A stretch of 64,000 nucleotides of DNA. Origin: Adineta ricciae. Taxonomy: Eukaryota; Rotifera; Eurotatoria; Adinetida; Adinetidae. The notes beneath the pieces are model-generated. The model searched no databases, was not told the origin of the DNA, and saw only the letters and a list, made by a program, of their open reading frames with translations. Positions 53,101 to 64,000 of this stretch are shown piece by piece (the first letter of the stretch is position 1; each line of letters opens with the position of its first letter). Location: assembly GCA_905250025.1 (NCBI GenBank), contig CAJNOJ010000442.1, positions 1 to 64,000 on the forward strand. Direction: 5' to 3'. The translations under genes were made by a program, and so were the position numbers.

Positions 53101-55392
53101 GATTCGTTCTGAGAATGTGATGTAACTTGTATTTGTGATAGTAGGAGAATTTCCTTCGAAACACAAGTCCAAAATACAATTCTGATTTTTTTGCTTCTGT
53201 TGGTGTGACTATAGAAAAGAGACGGCGAAGAATCTTGTATAAATTATTGTTAGTATTCGTTTTTGCTAGCGTACCAAATCACAAATTGGACACCAGAAGA
53301 GGAGGTGTCTCACACTCAAGTATAATAATGCAGAGANAGTACTGTTGGCTTTTTATACATTGAAGAAATGTGTTCATATATAATCCATTTTCGTATCTCT
53401 CTTCTTGTACTTTCTCAAACCGGATGTCATTGTTTTTCAGCCAAAATTATTCCGTTTATATATATAAAAGTCAATATAATTACTTCACTGAAGATTTACC
53501 AAATCATTTCCTGCTGGATATGAAGCTTCCACATATCTCTTTTAGTCGTAAAAATCAGTTTATTCGCTCTAGTTGTAATCCAGACATTCAATTTTTATGA
53601 TTTCGCTACATTACTTACGCGCCACATTCTATAATAATAAGAAAACAGATTTCACTCAAAAATTTCTCATTACAATATTAATGAAAGAATGATAAAATAG
53701 CATGGATAAATAGGGTATCATTTTCCCTGTAGACACTATATAAAATAGTCGCATTATCAACGATGTATCATAGGATTACATATAATTTACTAACTGCTGT
53801 AAAAACAAACCTTAGACATTGCTAGCATTATTTTGGAAAGCAGCGGTATTAACGACCGAGTTCCATTCCTTTTTTGATATATGCTGCAATGGTTGCTTCG
53901 AGAAAAGATTTTTCCAGTCGATATTTTGCGATAAAATGATAACCAATATATGTTCGGTCGACAAGATTGTGCAATATAAATAAAAAAGGTACACTTCTGA
54001 ACTCGTGGGTAGACGCTCTGAATTATCATGTACAATAGCCTATTTTTTGGAATACGGAACTTAGAAAAGTTTTGAAAAAGATGTTTCAGAGCGTTTACTC
54101 GTGGTTGGATCCTTTTTTGGCCTCGCAGATTTGGAAAACCGCTTTTTGCAACATGTTGACACATTCGAAAGTTCTTTGTCGCTCACGAAATCTTTTCAGC
54201 AGGTTTAGCAGTGTAACTTTTTTATTTACAGTGCAAACACTCGTTTTCTTCCGCTTAGGATATTGGCTACTTAAAAAAGGTACATATACTCACCATTACT
54301 AGAATGCAAGCTGAAACGAATGAAACTAAAAGGCACATGTGAAGAAAAAGAATACAGTAGCTGTAAGATAGAGAGCTGTATTTACGTGTGTATCTGTGCA
54401 TGACTATTTAACTAGTATGTACGTTAACGACCGATACGTCATATAAATATAATATTTTTCGTTTCTATTCACTTCCTTTCGGCTATTGGTAAGATACTGT
54501 ATGTATATGATATTGAAACTAGCTAGGTATTGGCATTTATCTAATGAATAAAACTGACCAAGTTCCATTAATAAACTTTTGTGATCGTATTGATAACAAT
54601 AAGCTTACCTAAATAAACTATTTCACATCATTTACTAGCGTTCTGTTTAAAACACCAACAGTTCACAATTTGATTATCTTAATACTGCGTTCTAGAAAAT
54701 TTATTTTACAGAATCCCAAAAGTTTCATATTTATGCATCAATGATCTGAATAGAAATTCAAACAATGAAAACATTTCGTAGTTTCAAGCATTTCTTTAAG
54801 CTTTTCTCTTGCTTTTTTTTTCAATAAAAGGGCAAGTTTTTTTCTCGTTAACCTCAACTGTACCAACACCTACGAGGCTGTATTAGCTTCATATTCAATA
54901 CCATACAATACCTGACTTCATGTCCAACCACTGAAACCGATATCGTGAAAGGTTCCACATCCATCACAAATACCATTTAAATCAAAAGAGACTATCATTT
55001 CGACGCTCATTTAACATTAGATCATGGAAAACAGATACACAGGAAATAATAAAGTGAAGCAACAATATTATCTATTCAACTCTAAGATTGAGAATTTGAA
55101 CTTCATATAAATCAGTACAAAATTTCCTTTATTTTCTAACTTCGCTCTGATCATCTGCAAAATACAAAAGAATGGACACATCATGAGCCCACAGAGAGCA
55201 ATACTCAATGAAACCCATGCTGTATTCGTACATAGCCCCGTCCTATGCGGAAAACCAAAGCTATTATCTGCTTCAATAATTTATTTCTCACGCATCTCAT
55301 ACATCACTATTCGGAATCGAATCATCTATTTACATCTCACCCGCTTCAATCATATCAATCAAAAGAACAAATCATTGTAAACGAAAATTTCA
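53101..55392. other. Unclassified region, no firm gene
   Basis: About 2.3 kb with an N at 53337. A minus-strand ORF at 53812-53994 (IDWKNLFSKQPLQHISKKEW) is protein-like in composition but isolated. A T-run plus CAGTGCA segment lies near 54225. The stretch 54850-55200 is C/A-rich like Athena-type UTRs. Nothing else is supported. Confidence 0.4.
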
Positions 55393-56620
55393 TTTACTCT
55401 GGCAGTCCGACAGCATACCATGTGCATGGAAACAAGCGGTAATCATTCCACTGTTCAAGAAAGGGGATAATCAAGAATGCGAAAATTACGGTGGAATAAG
55501 CCTGCTTTCAATCGTGGGCAACGACTTCAGACAAGACACGAACAATTGGCGCGGGAAGAACAAGCTGGCTTTCGTCCGTGCAGAGGCTGCTGCGATCAAG
55601 TATTCACACTACGACAATTGCTTGAAGAACATATTCGTTGTGGCAAGAGACTAGTTGCTGTATTCATCGATTTCGCCACTGCATTTGACAGTGTTCACCG
55701 ACCGGCACTATGGAGATCACTTGTTGCTGAGGGTGTGCCTGACAAGATCGTACATTTACTACAACAGTTGTACGAAGGGACGAAAAGCTGCATTCGTGTA
55801 AATGGAAAAAAAATCTGAAGAATTTTCGGTACATACAGGTGTTCGTCAAGGCTGTGTCGCCTCACCACTGCTCTTCAATATAGTTGTTGACGCAGTCATG
55901 AGAAAAGTCTTTAAAAATCGACATGGTGTACAATTTGGTGATAACGAATTCATTACAGATCTAATGTTCGCTGATGACAGCGTAGTCTTCGCAGAATCAG
56001 AATCAGAAGCTTCTGAAGTCATTCAAAACGTCAAAGATGCTGCGTATCCATACGGCTTGATCGTCAAACTCGACAATTTACAACTTGAACAAGTCCAGCA
56101 ATACAAGTACCTGGGTTCAATAGTCGAAGCGCAAAGAATCGCTGCAACAGCAGACATCACCAAGCGAATCGGACAAGCTACAGCAGTGTTTGGAACATTG
56201 ACTTGGTGCTTTTGGTGCAAAATGCGGATCTATAAATCACTCGTTCTCTCAGTGTTGCTGTATGGTGCGGAATCATGGACATTACTACAGAGCGACCTAA
56301 AGAAACTCGAAGTCTTTCAAATGCGCTGTCTACGTCGTATCTTGAGTATCTCAATTCGAGATAAAGTAAGAAATGAAACCATCAGGAAGTGGTATTGCGA
56401 TCAACCTAGTATATCCGATGAAATTCAAAAGCGACGAATGCGTTGGTTTGGCCATATCAGAGATGACCTCGAAAAACACAGGCTTAGTCCAGTGGAACCA
56501 AAAGAACAAGCACTGGACAAACAACAATGGAAGGTCATTACACACAAAGTCATCAATGGCATAGTAGCACCTACAGCAGCGTACTGGTTGCGCGGGCGAC
56601 CTCCACCAGTCGTGCGCTAA
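55393..56620 (+). pseudogene. 5'-truncated LINE reverse transcriptase
   Basis: Broken frames read VIIPLFKKGDNQECENYGG, EEQAGFRPCRGCCDQVF, VFIDFATAFDSVHRP (motif A), GVRQGCVASPLLFNIVVD (motif B) and LMFADDSVVFAE (motif C). A C-terminal QKRRMRWFGHI and RGRPPPVVR tail follows. Frame changes lie near 55520 and in an A-run near 55808. The sequence around motif A differs clearly from the LINE at 36-39 kb, so it is another family. No endonuclease is present. Confidence 0.85.
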
Positions 56621-56770
56621 GGGACATCAAGTTCAAGCTCTTTCATGTAGTCGTTCATTATATCCTCAACGTTTCCTTTTTAATTGTTGAAAAGTATTTT
56701 CTCTTATTCAAAACAAAGCTCTCTAGTAAAAGTTAAAAAAGCAATAATCGATTTAACACACATCGATCTA
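56621..56770. other. Short spacer between LINE remnant and GH35 relic
   Basis: No feature apart from the 40-bp element that follows. Confidence 0.4.
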
Positions 56771-56810
56771 TTCAGTCGAGGATAATGCGAGTCACTCTCG
56801 ACGAACGTTA
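56771..56810 (+). repeat. 40-bp conserved hairpin element, copy 4
   Basis: Most divergent copy (stem GTCGAG/CTCGAC kept, loop changed). It starts a few bases beyond the stop codon of the GH35 pseudogene. Confidence 0.75.
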
Positions 56811-56818
56811 TTTATTTC

Positions 56819-58915
56819 TTAGTTTATAATAATACGCTGAACAAGACCAACCGATCCAGGTGATGGCGCTCCCAAATCATCAAATACAGTAATTAAATTA
56901 TTTTTCGGCATAACCCAATCTGGTGGAATATGATAATATCGTTGCGTTGGCTCGACACAACCAGTTTGCGTTTGTGTACACCAGCCCGGTGTTGTCTGAC
57001 AGACAGCTTGAATTAACCAATAGAGACCAATGTCATTTCCATTAATAAATATATGTCCACGATTCAGACCTTGAGCATCAAGTAATATTGGATTTGTATT
57101 GGTATCTTCTCGTATAAGATGATCAAGATCAAATCGTGCTTGAAACCATGTTATTGTTTTATTAATACTTTTAGTCCAATCACTATTCCATGGAACTTCT
57201 ACTGAACCTTTTTCCGTGAAAATTTGCAAATTTTCTCCCACTAAACCTTTTTGATGTTGCCAGAAATTAGTTTCGGTTTGATTATCGACTAGTAATTGCC
57301 CATCAAGCCATACGTTACCAACGATTCCTTTATAATCCAAATTATATGCTGGTACACCGCTGTGTAGTCCAAGCGAAATCGAAAGAATTTCGAGTAAATG
57401 CTGCTGATTTATGGTGAAATTTGAAAGATCTAAAAGGATTTTTGCGTCAATATAGTCTAGTCCTGCTTCATGATTATTGAATTCAGCTAAATATTTTCCA
57501 TCCATAAAAATTAATAGTGCATTTCCTTGACGTGTTTGTACTTGAAGTAAGATTTGTGAAGATGTGTGATTTAATGTTACATTCCGACGATACCATAGAT
57601 AAATAGTTTCATCTTCAGTTATTATAAGTTGTTCAATCGGTTTTGGAGAAGATACAAATGGTAAGCTCGATACAGTCGGTTCAGACCACGTTCGCCATTC
57701 AAGTGGACCAGCAACAATAGGAACTATTTCTGTATTGTTACTATTAATATCACTATAATTTGCACTGTCATACAATATAATCATATTATCGTCATAGATA
57801 CGAACTGATTTAGCAGATACTGTGATATTTTGATTTCGATAGAGTACACTAATTGGGTTCTGAAATTGATTGACTACAAAATACATGGATGGTGGATATG
57901 AGTAAACGAATTGCTGAGTACCATTAGCCCATGCCATGCCATTCCAGTAAGGTAACATAGTACGATTTGGATTTTGACTTAATAGAACTTCAGCACGATC
58001 GGCAATTAAATGTTGTAGACGACTCAATTGAGTATATTTCGGTTCATTTGGTGTACCATCAGAATGTAAACACACATCGTCAGCATATTTTGTTGCAATA
58101 GCTGAGGCCGCTGTGCGTCCATAATTGTTTCCTCCATGCCACATGTAATAGGCATGATAAGCACCACCGCCAGCAAACCATCCAGCAACTGCATTAGCAA
58201 TATCGGCTGTTGTGCGTACATTCATTGGGTCTCCCCAATATTGAAGCCATCCTTAATCCTCAGTAAATAACATCGGTTGACCAGGATAAGTATATGGATG
58301 ACGATCAATCCATCCATCATCTAAACAGTTGCATGAATTGCATGTTTCGATTGTCGAATTCGCTGCATAACCATTACACATAATCCAAATAATTTCTGTT
58401 GATGCAAGTTCATTTCTCACTAAATCACCACACCATTTCACATAATCAAAATCAGGCGTACCGTATTCATTTTCAATTTGAGCAAGGATAATAGGACCAC
58501 CATTTTTAGCAAGATAAGGTGTTATATAATCGATCAGATTCAAAATGAATCGACGCATTATATTTTTCCATGGATCATTATTTGAACGAATTGATATATT
58601 TGGTATTTGATTGATCCATACTGGCATTTCACCATAATTCCATTCAGCGCATATATACGGACCTATGCGTAGATTCACAAATAAACCAGTAGTAGCAGCT
58701 TCTTCAAGAAAACGACTTAGATTGGCACGACCACTAAAGTCAAGTACACCTTGTTTGTATTCGTGTATATTCCAAAAAACATAAGTTTGAATCGTATTAA
58801 GACCTTGATTTTTAGCCATTTTCATTATATAAGGCCACATGCCTGGTGTTGAACGAGAATAATGTATAGCACCCGATATAAGCATCGTTCGAACATTATT
58901 TATCGTTATCGCCAT
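56819..58915 (-). pseudogene. GH35 beta-galactosidase pseudogene, 5'-truncated, one nonsense codon
   Basis: About 699 codons. The first residues read MAITINNVRTMLISGAIHY, which corresponds to the start of the GH35 catalytic barrel; the signal peptide and preceding residues are missing. The acid/base Glu lies in AQIENEYG (about 147) and the nucleophile Glu in LFTED (about 219). A TAA at 58255-58253 follows at codon 221, inside the conserved GW-containing block (GWLQYWGDP), and the frame then continues open to 56819. The C-terminal jelly-roll part includes GHIFINGNDIGLYW. Both catalytic residues survive, so decay is recent. The family removes terminal beta-galactose from glycans. The upstream end is capped by telomere-like repeats. 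Confidence 0.9.
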
Positions 58916-58921
58916 CTTGAG

Positions 58922-58957
58922 GGTGTGTGGGTGTGGGTGTGGGTGAGGGTGTGGTGT
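58922..58957 (+). repeat. Telomere-like TGTGGG tract at the truncated 5' end of GH35
   Basis: GGGTGTGTGGGTGTGGG and on, about five imperfect TGTGGG units. It directly abuts the GH35 start (3 bp between). The G-rich strand runs away from GH35, the polarity of a chromosome end capping the gene. Confidence 0.85.
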
Positions 58958-58975
58958 AGATAGAGGATGTCATGA

Positions 58976-59013
58976 CTATAGTTTTGTCCTTTCTCAAGGG
59001 ACGTTCATCAGGT
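58976..59013 (-). ncRNA. Degenerate hammerhead ribozyme
   Basis: On the minus strand CTGATGA (59013-59007) is followed by GTCC/GGAC stem II around CTTGAGAAA. The core then reads AAAA where GAAA is expected, and AC is inserted after CTGATGA. The loop (CCCTTgAGaAAGG) closely resembles that of the hammerhead at 29535. The cleavage triplet GTC and telomere-like repeats follow in the same order. It is probably inactive. Confidence 0.6.
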
Positions 59014-59019
59014 AGTTTA

Positions 59020-59368
59020 TGATAGGAGTCATGATCTGAATGGAGTTCTAGAAGAGGTAGTATTATGAGTCGCTTTTATCGTAGTGCAGTGAAGAATGAT
59101 GAAGTGAAGTTTTTTATTATGTTGTTTATCGTGACAAAAGGGAACTACGCAAAGGAGAAATGTACATCGGGGTTGTAAAGTTTCAATCGGTTGTTTGAAA
59201 AAGTGGTGATGGTTGCTTTGGTTGGCTGTTTATTTGTTTTGACGATTATCGGTGGTGATAGCTAGAACGTCTTGGCTTTACACGCGCTCGTAGTAGTATG
59301 GAGACTAAAATAGAAGATTGAAGGAAAAGAGGATTTATTTGGCGAAAAGTGAGATCGGTTTAGATCCC
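59020..59368. other. 3' region of the minus-strand element
   Basis: About 350 bp with no ORF of note, between the hammerhead remnant and the membrane-protein gene. Confidence 0.4.
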
Positions 59369-60128
59369 TTAGTACCTACGACTACGAGGTGTGGGTTGTC
59401 CACTGTGAGGTACTGGAGCAGACTTCGGTCTGTTGGCTGATGAATTAGCGGTGACAGATAAATTGTATCTGGTTCTTCTTTCTGCAGCTCTAAGGTGGTG
59501 ATTGATTGTGATTATGAAAGGAAATGAGTGGTCGAACGGGGTACATGTACTCACGTTGGGTTTGACATGACTTTGATGTGTAATGTACTGGTCGATGGAC
59601 TTTTCGGCAATGACCGAGTGAGTAAATGATAATAACTGTCGTCGAGAATACAATTAGTATAACGAGCAGAGCTATAATAAGAATAAGAATGAGAATGATG
59701 GGTGTTGAGTTGAAGTCGAGTGAATTGGTAGTTGATAGTTGACCTGTTTGATGCGAATGGACAGAAAACACAATGAATGATATTTCTTTGCGATCTCGCT
59801 GGAGCTCTGCATCGCCTGTGATACTCGATAGTAGATGATTGATTCGAACACATACTGGGGACTTGTGGTTGAGTAGTTGTGGTTGCTATCGTGTCAGGAC
59901 TCATTATATTCGAACAAGGTTCAGTCATCTTAAGCAGTTGCTTTTCCAATTGATCACATGAAACACATTTGGGCCCAAGCCAGCAGTCTTGTGTATTTTT
60001 TTCCATAGAACTGGCACGGATTCGTTCCGAGCAATCGACCACTTGATGAAATATGCTTCATTTGAAAACTGACTTTGTTTTGGATAAACTTGGAAAAGTT
60101 GTTGAGAAATACTATCTGAAACGGACAC
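59369..60128 (-). CDS. Single-pass membrane protein, cysteine-rich ectodomain (model uncertain)
   Basis: A Cys-rich segment (KNTQDCWLGPKCVSCDQL, then MTEPCSN) precedes a TTTTQPQVP stretch. A candidate 40-bp intron (CCCA|GTATGT to TATCACAG) restores the frame into SDAELQRDRKEISF. A strong transmembrane helix follows (ILILILIIALLVILIVF). A second GTGAGT...ACCTTAG intron leads to a last exon ending RSRRY or, in another frame, VVVGTKGI. Upstream frames disagree around an A7 run near 60000, so one base may be missing. It lies downstream of the small proline-rich ORF on the same strand and may be an accessory gene of the element. No family recognised. Confidence 0.45.
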
Positions 60129-60129
60129 C

Positions 60130-60647
60130 GTAAGAAACTAAGGTGAAGAATTCTTATATTGCTAAAACATCGTAAAAATTATGAGTGTTACGACTTCACG
60201 CGTGTCTCCAGAGAGGTTAAATCACTTGAGTGACTGAAACTTATTGTTTTACCATTGGAAGATGATCAGAAACGCCAAGATTGTTGAATAATCGGAAAAG
60301 ATATATTTCATTTCGCATTCGTACATATTCGAGAGATTCAAATATAATAACACCTAAATCTACTATACTGCACATCTCGGAATTCCTTACCTATTTGGAA
60401 AATTTGATGTATGACTGATTTGTGGTACGATTAAACGGTTCTGTATTGCTGAGATAGATCTGTTTATATCTGCAATAGACAAAGAAGCTATGGTTAAGTT
60501 TAGATAAATGCGTTTAAACACATAATAGGCTTGCAATTCTTTACGCTTTGCAGCGGAAGAGAACATAAAGGAGAAAACAGTATAGTATATAATAAAGTGA
60601 GTCATTGGAATGAACATATAAGCTAATAAACGATTTACTAGTAAAGA
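60130..60647. other. Intergenic, no gene recognised
   Basis: About 520 bp of AT-rich DNA between two minus-strand ORFs; probably holds the promoter or an upstream exon of the membrane protein. Confidence 0.4.
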
Positions 60648-61016
60648 CTAAAGTTCGTGGAAGTATGTCTGTTTATGGTAAAATCGACTGACTTGTTTCT
60701 GATCAGGTTCATTTTTGATCGACATATTCTTGACACATTTTGATAATAATCGAACGTTGGACAACGAATTAGATAATCCTGAATCTGGTATGTTGAATGT
60801 AACCCTTAGACCTCGCGGTTTTGGATTTGGATCTCGTGGTGTTGCTTTTAATGTTTTCGGCGATGGCACACTTGGAGTTCTTGTTATTACTGGAAGTGGA
60901 TTTGCCAGTTGGTCCTTTTGAATTGTAGGTGACACAGTATAACTTATATAACCATTGGTTCGGATCATGTGTTTGTTAAGGTGTGATGGCACTAGTACAC
61001 ATCCACCTTCACTCAT
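60648..61016 (-). CDS. Small proline-rich ORF (family P), diverged homologue
   Basis: The product is 122 residues. VITRTPSVPSPKTLKATPR, then RGLRVTFNIPDSGLSN and LLSKCVKNMSIKNEPDQ align with the ORF at 14333-14659 (VPSPxT, F-N-I-P-D, LSK). The shared part is about 80 residues, and the first 25 and last 15 differ. It is intact here although copies B and C are broken. Function unknown. Confidence 0.65.
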   Translation of the reverse strand: MSEGGCVLVPSHLNKHMIRTNGYISYTVSPTIQKDQLANPLPVITRTPSVPSPKTLKATPRDPNPKPRGLRVTFNIPDSGLSNSLSNVRLLSKCVKNMSIKNEPDQKQVSRFYHKQTYFHEL

Positions 61017-61226
61017 ATTTTCTTTTGCTCATGTTCGTGTATGCATTCCTTTATTGTTTCCACACATATTCGTTTATGCATTCTTTTCCTTTCTTCATTC
61101 GTTTATACATTCGCGCTATCTTTTTTTCTATTCGGTGAGAAGATTTGTATTGTTTCGTGGAACGCGAATAAACAGTTTAGGTATATAGTCGAACTAGATC
61201 AAAGGATATACAATCCTAACACTCAC

Positions 61227-61970
61227 CTTTGCTCTTGAACCGATATCCGTTAAATTTCATTTTGAAACAATTTGAAAGAGTTTCGCAAGCCTTTCATTGT
61301 TCAGTTCCGATACAACAGAGTTTCTTGCAGATACGAAAAACCTTTCTAAATCACAAAAGAAATGAAATAATAAAAAAGATAATTGATTTTGAGGTCAACA
61401 CAATGTGGCATTTTTCCTTTTGTAAAGTTATGAGCGAATTTGCGACCAGTTTTCATACACTATGAAATCAATGTTTTCCGGATACACCAATATGTAATAG
61501 GAAGCCTATCGTTGGTTCTAGAAGATTACACAACCTTCTAGAGTACTTAGTACGTAAAAAACCAAATAAAGTATTCCTAAAATAATTTACCTACCTACAT
61601 CTTCTTCGCATCTAATAAATAATCATAAGAAGAAGAAGAAGAAGAAGAAGATACAATAAACATTTTTAACGAAACTACGGGTTCATATACGCGTAGCTCT
61701 AGTTTTTCACTACTACGGGCTCTTCAAGCCCTGACATAGTTCATTTCGAAAAATCTTTGATTCCAAGTTGTTCATTCTAATTAAGTATAATTAGAGTTTT
61801 TTGTACAGTAGTTCTGATGAAGTCAAATCGAAAATTGACAGAAACTAGTCAATAAAGTACGCAAAACAAACAACTCTTTTTCTCTCTTCATCTCAAGGAA
61901 ACGATTCTCAGATAGAATGTCGACTAACTCTTTTAAATAGGAACTAGTCAGCTGCTTCTCTCTTTCATAT
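61227..61970 (+). mobile_element. 5'-truncated Athena-2 copy
   Basis: Matches about 44633-45363 from the C-terminal RT block through the terminal segment. It carries the same TGA after FHTL, an expanded AGAAGA tract near 61630-61651 and the hairpin segment near 61816. The sharp 5' start suits incomplete reverse transcription. Confidence 0.85.
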
Positions 61971-62551
61971 AGTTGATATAGATGAGTAACCCAGACGAAA
62001 GAAAAAACATAAAGCTCGGCCGCTAAGAGATCCTCCATACGATCAAAACATTTTGCAGGTTAATGTTCAAAAGAACTCGCTCGTTATAACTACGGTGGAA
62101 TGTCATAACGTTTTGCTAATTTTGCTCAACTATCAACATTTAGACATATAGTCATACCTCCAACAGTAATATCATTGAAAAAAGCATGAATTTAATGGCG
62201 AACAAGTGATTGCATATATATTTTTTTGTTTAGATTAACATTAATCCAAAAGTATTGTTTTATTATGTATGCTTTTTTGTTTTCTAACAACTATTACTAA
62301 ATTCAATCTAGGATCATATTTTGAGACATTACCAATTCGTTTAGTGTTGATTTAGTTTCAACAGATAATTCTATACGTAAATTGGTCTTTAACGTCAACA
62401 TCCTTCTCTATTCCCACACGTACAAAGATTCAAAGATTTAATCTTATACATTAGAAGTCACCTAGTAATTCTTGAATATCCCAAATAAAGCCCTCTGACT
62501 TCTTTCTAAAAACTCCATCATTTCTAAAATTTAGATTTCGCAAGCCTGCCT
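61971..62551. other. Intergenic, no gene recognised
   Basis: AT-rich, no feature seen. Confidence 0.4.
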
Positions 62552-63105
62552 CTGACTCAATCTTCCAATCGTGATATTGAAAGAAAATAATATGCACTTA
62601 TATTCTTTTGAGAGGACAAAGAAGAGATTCATCCCTTTTCTTTTCCTTTCGCTCTTCACTAGTTTGAGGTATTTTTCCGTGGTAGGAAGTTGTGACGAAG
62701 GTTGTTCCGACGTATTCAAATCTATGACGCAATCTTCCAATCGTGATATCGAAAGAAAATAATATGCACCCATATTCTTATGAGAGGACAAAGAAGAGAT
62801 TCATCCCTTTTCTTTTCCTTTCGCTCTTCACTAGTTTGAGGTATTTTTCCGTGGTAGGAAGTTGTGACGAAGGTTGTTCCGATGTATTCAAATCTTTGAC
62901 TCAATCTTCGAATCGTGATATCGAAAGAAAATAATATGCACCCATATTCTTATGAGAGGACAAAGAAGAGATTCATCCCTTTTCTTTTCCTTTCGCTCTT
63001 CACTAGTTTGAGGTATTTTTTCGTGGTAGGAAGTTGTGACGAAGGTTGTTCCGACGTATTCAAATCTATGACTCAATCTTCCAATCGTGATATGGAAAGA
63101 AAATA
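62552..63105. repeat. 172-bp tandem satellite, about 3.2 copies
   Basis: Units start near 62558, 62731, 62903 and 63075 (CAATCTTCCAATCGTGATAT). Unit-to-unit differences are few. Repeated 63-residue ORFs at 172-bp spacing on the plus strand and overlapping minus-strand ORFs are by-products. Confidence 0.9.
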
Positions 63106-64000
63106 AGTTACGCACGAGCGATCATAGTAGACGAATCTATATAAAATGGGCTTGTCCATTGCTTTTTACTTTTTTAAGAGAGGGGTATATCTATTTTGAT
63201 GTTTTATCGTTGGTAGTCATTTGGTCGGTAGGAAGGTAGGTGAAAACTTGCTGTATGCAGCGAATCCATACTTTTTCAATAATATGACGCAACATCCTCA
63301 AGAAAATGAGCTGTGGGCTGTAGTTCGAATGTGCCTCTAATAGAACTGCTAGATATGCTATGCTTTTGATGCTGTTATATGTCATAGATAATGTTGCATC
63401 TAAATGCATGATTTATCAAATTTTGCTCATTCTGTAGGAGGCCATACAAGTCAATTAGATGAAGTTTTTGGATGTAGTTGATAGAAGTTGATAAATTTGA
63501 CATGAACCTTGTCGTATTTCTTACATGAGAGCCTTTTGATTTCAGCGATATGTGCGAGTTTTTTTTTCATATGAATTGATTTTATGGCTTGCTAAAATAA
63601 TCCAACTAACTGAATATAGGTGCAAAGATGTGGCTGATCAAGAACTTGACCTATACAGAGCTGATGAATTATATTTATATTGGAAGCTTTATTGTAACGT
63701 AACAATAGGGTTCTCGATACAGAAAGCTTCATCATAAGTGATGTGAGAAAGGACCATCGTGATAACTTAGTTTTAAGTCTCTACTCAGTGATCGTTAGTT
63801 CATTAATGTCATATGATCTTGTTCATGGGATCGTGTGCAGTACCGTTAAGATTGTAAGTTATATAGAGAAAATACTATAGAAGTCTTCTGCGTAGTTTTT
63901 GGTATCCTTTATATTCTTATTATTGCGGTTCGAATGGGTTTATCTTTAGAGGAAGTATTTTAATTTCTGTGTTTTCGAATATTCATTTTCGAAAAATCGC
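63106..64000. other. Window end, no gene recognised
   Basis: About 900 bp of AT-rich sequence; a 61-residue ORF at 63552-63737 has no support. Confidence 0.4.

Noticed and set aside
53790..54164. 124-residue minus-strand ORF as a gene
   Set aside because: No recognisable domain, and competing frames on both strands are equally open.
62552..63105. CRISPR-like array
   Set aside because: Units are 172 bp with no spacer-repeat alternation; this is a tandem satellite in a eukaryote.

Overview
The window looks like a transposon-rich, subtelomere-like stretch of a bdelloid rotifer genome. The evidence is fourfold. Introns are short spliceosomal GT-AG introns (about 50-160 bp). Penelope-like (Athena-type) reverse-transcriptase genes are themselves interrupted by introns and lack a GIY-YIG nuclease. 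Short tracts of TGTGGG (read as CCCACA on the other strand) match the bdelloid telomere repeat and abut retroelement 3' ends. Host-type genes such as an ADP-ribosyltransferase-TPR protein and AIG1-like GTPases lie among degraded DNA transposons. Species assignment is inference; no search was run.

Layout. 1-2.64 kb: a MULE DNA transposon with an intact-looking transposase. 2.7-6.7 kb: nested MITEs around a dead mariner transposase. 6.9-11.25 kb: three related AIG1-like GTPase genes with coiled-coil tails, one ending in a CaaX box. 11.5-14.1 kb: a lectin-like exon, a dispersed repeat with a microsatellite, a small palindromic MITE and two mariner fragments. 14.2-29.9 kb: five partial, related Athena-like copies (A-E) on the + strand, each with a small proline-rich ORF and/or a spliced ORF1-RT gene. 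Copy E ends in a convincing hammerhead ribozyme followed by telomere-like repeats. 30.3-30.8 kb: a MITE with a 9-bp target duplication. 30.8-33.9 kb: an ART-TPR gene. 35.7-39.5 kb: a LINE with APE endonuclease and RT. 39.6-46.5 kb: inverted repeats, pieces of a sugar-transporter gene, a second Penelope-like element (called Athena-2 here) and the intact transporter. 47.7-48.9 kb: another dead mariner. 50.2-53.1 kb: a tandem duplication, each unit carrying a small membrane protein with a PPxY motif. 55.4-56.6 kb: a 5'-truncated LINE. 56.8-58.9 kb: a GH35 beta-galactosidase pseudogene whose 5' end is cut off and capped by telomere-like repeats. 58.95-61.0 kb: a minus-strand element with a degenerate hammerhead, a membrane-protein gene and a homologue of the small proline-rich ORF. 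61.2-64 kb: an Athena-2 fragment and a 172-bp satellite.

How it fits together. The two sites where telomere-like repeats meet retroelement ends (29.6-29.9 kb and 58.9 kb) have the polarity expected if endonuclease-deficient elements were added to exposed chromosome ends. The GH35 gene is best read as a broken end that was healed and then buried under more elements. Eleven assembly joints (ten single Ns plus one 22-N run) are present, and several fall at repeat boundaries, so the order and copy number of repeat copies should be treated with caution.
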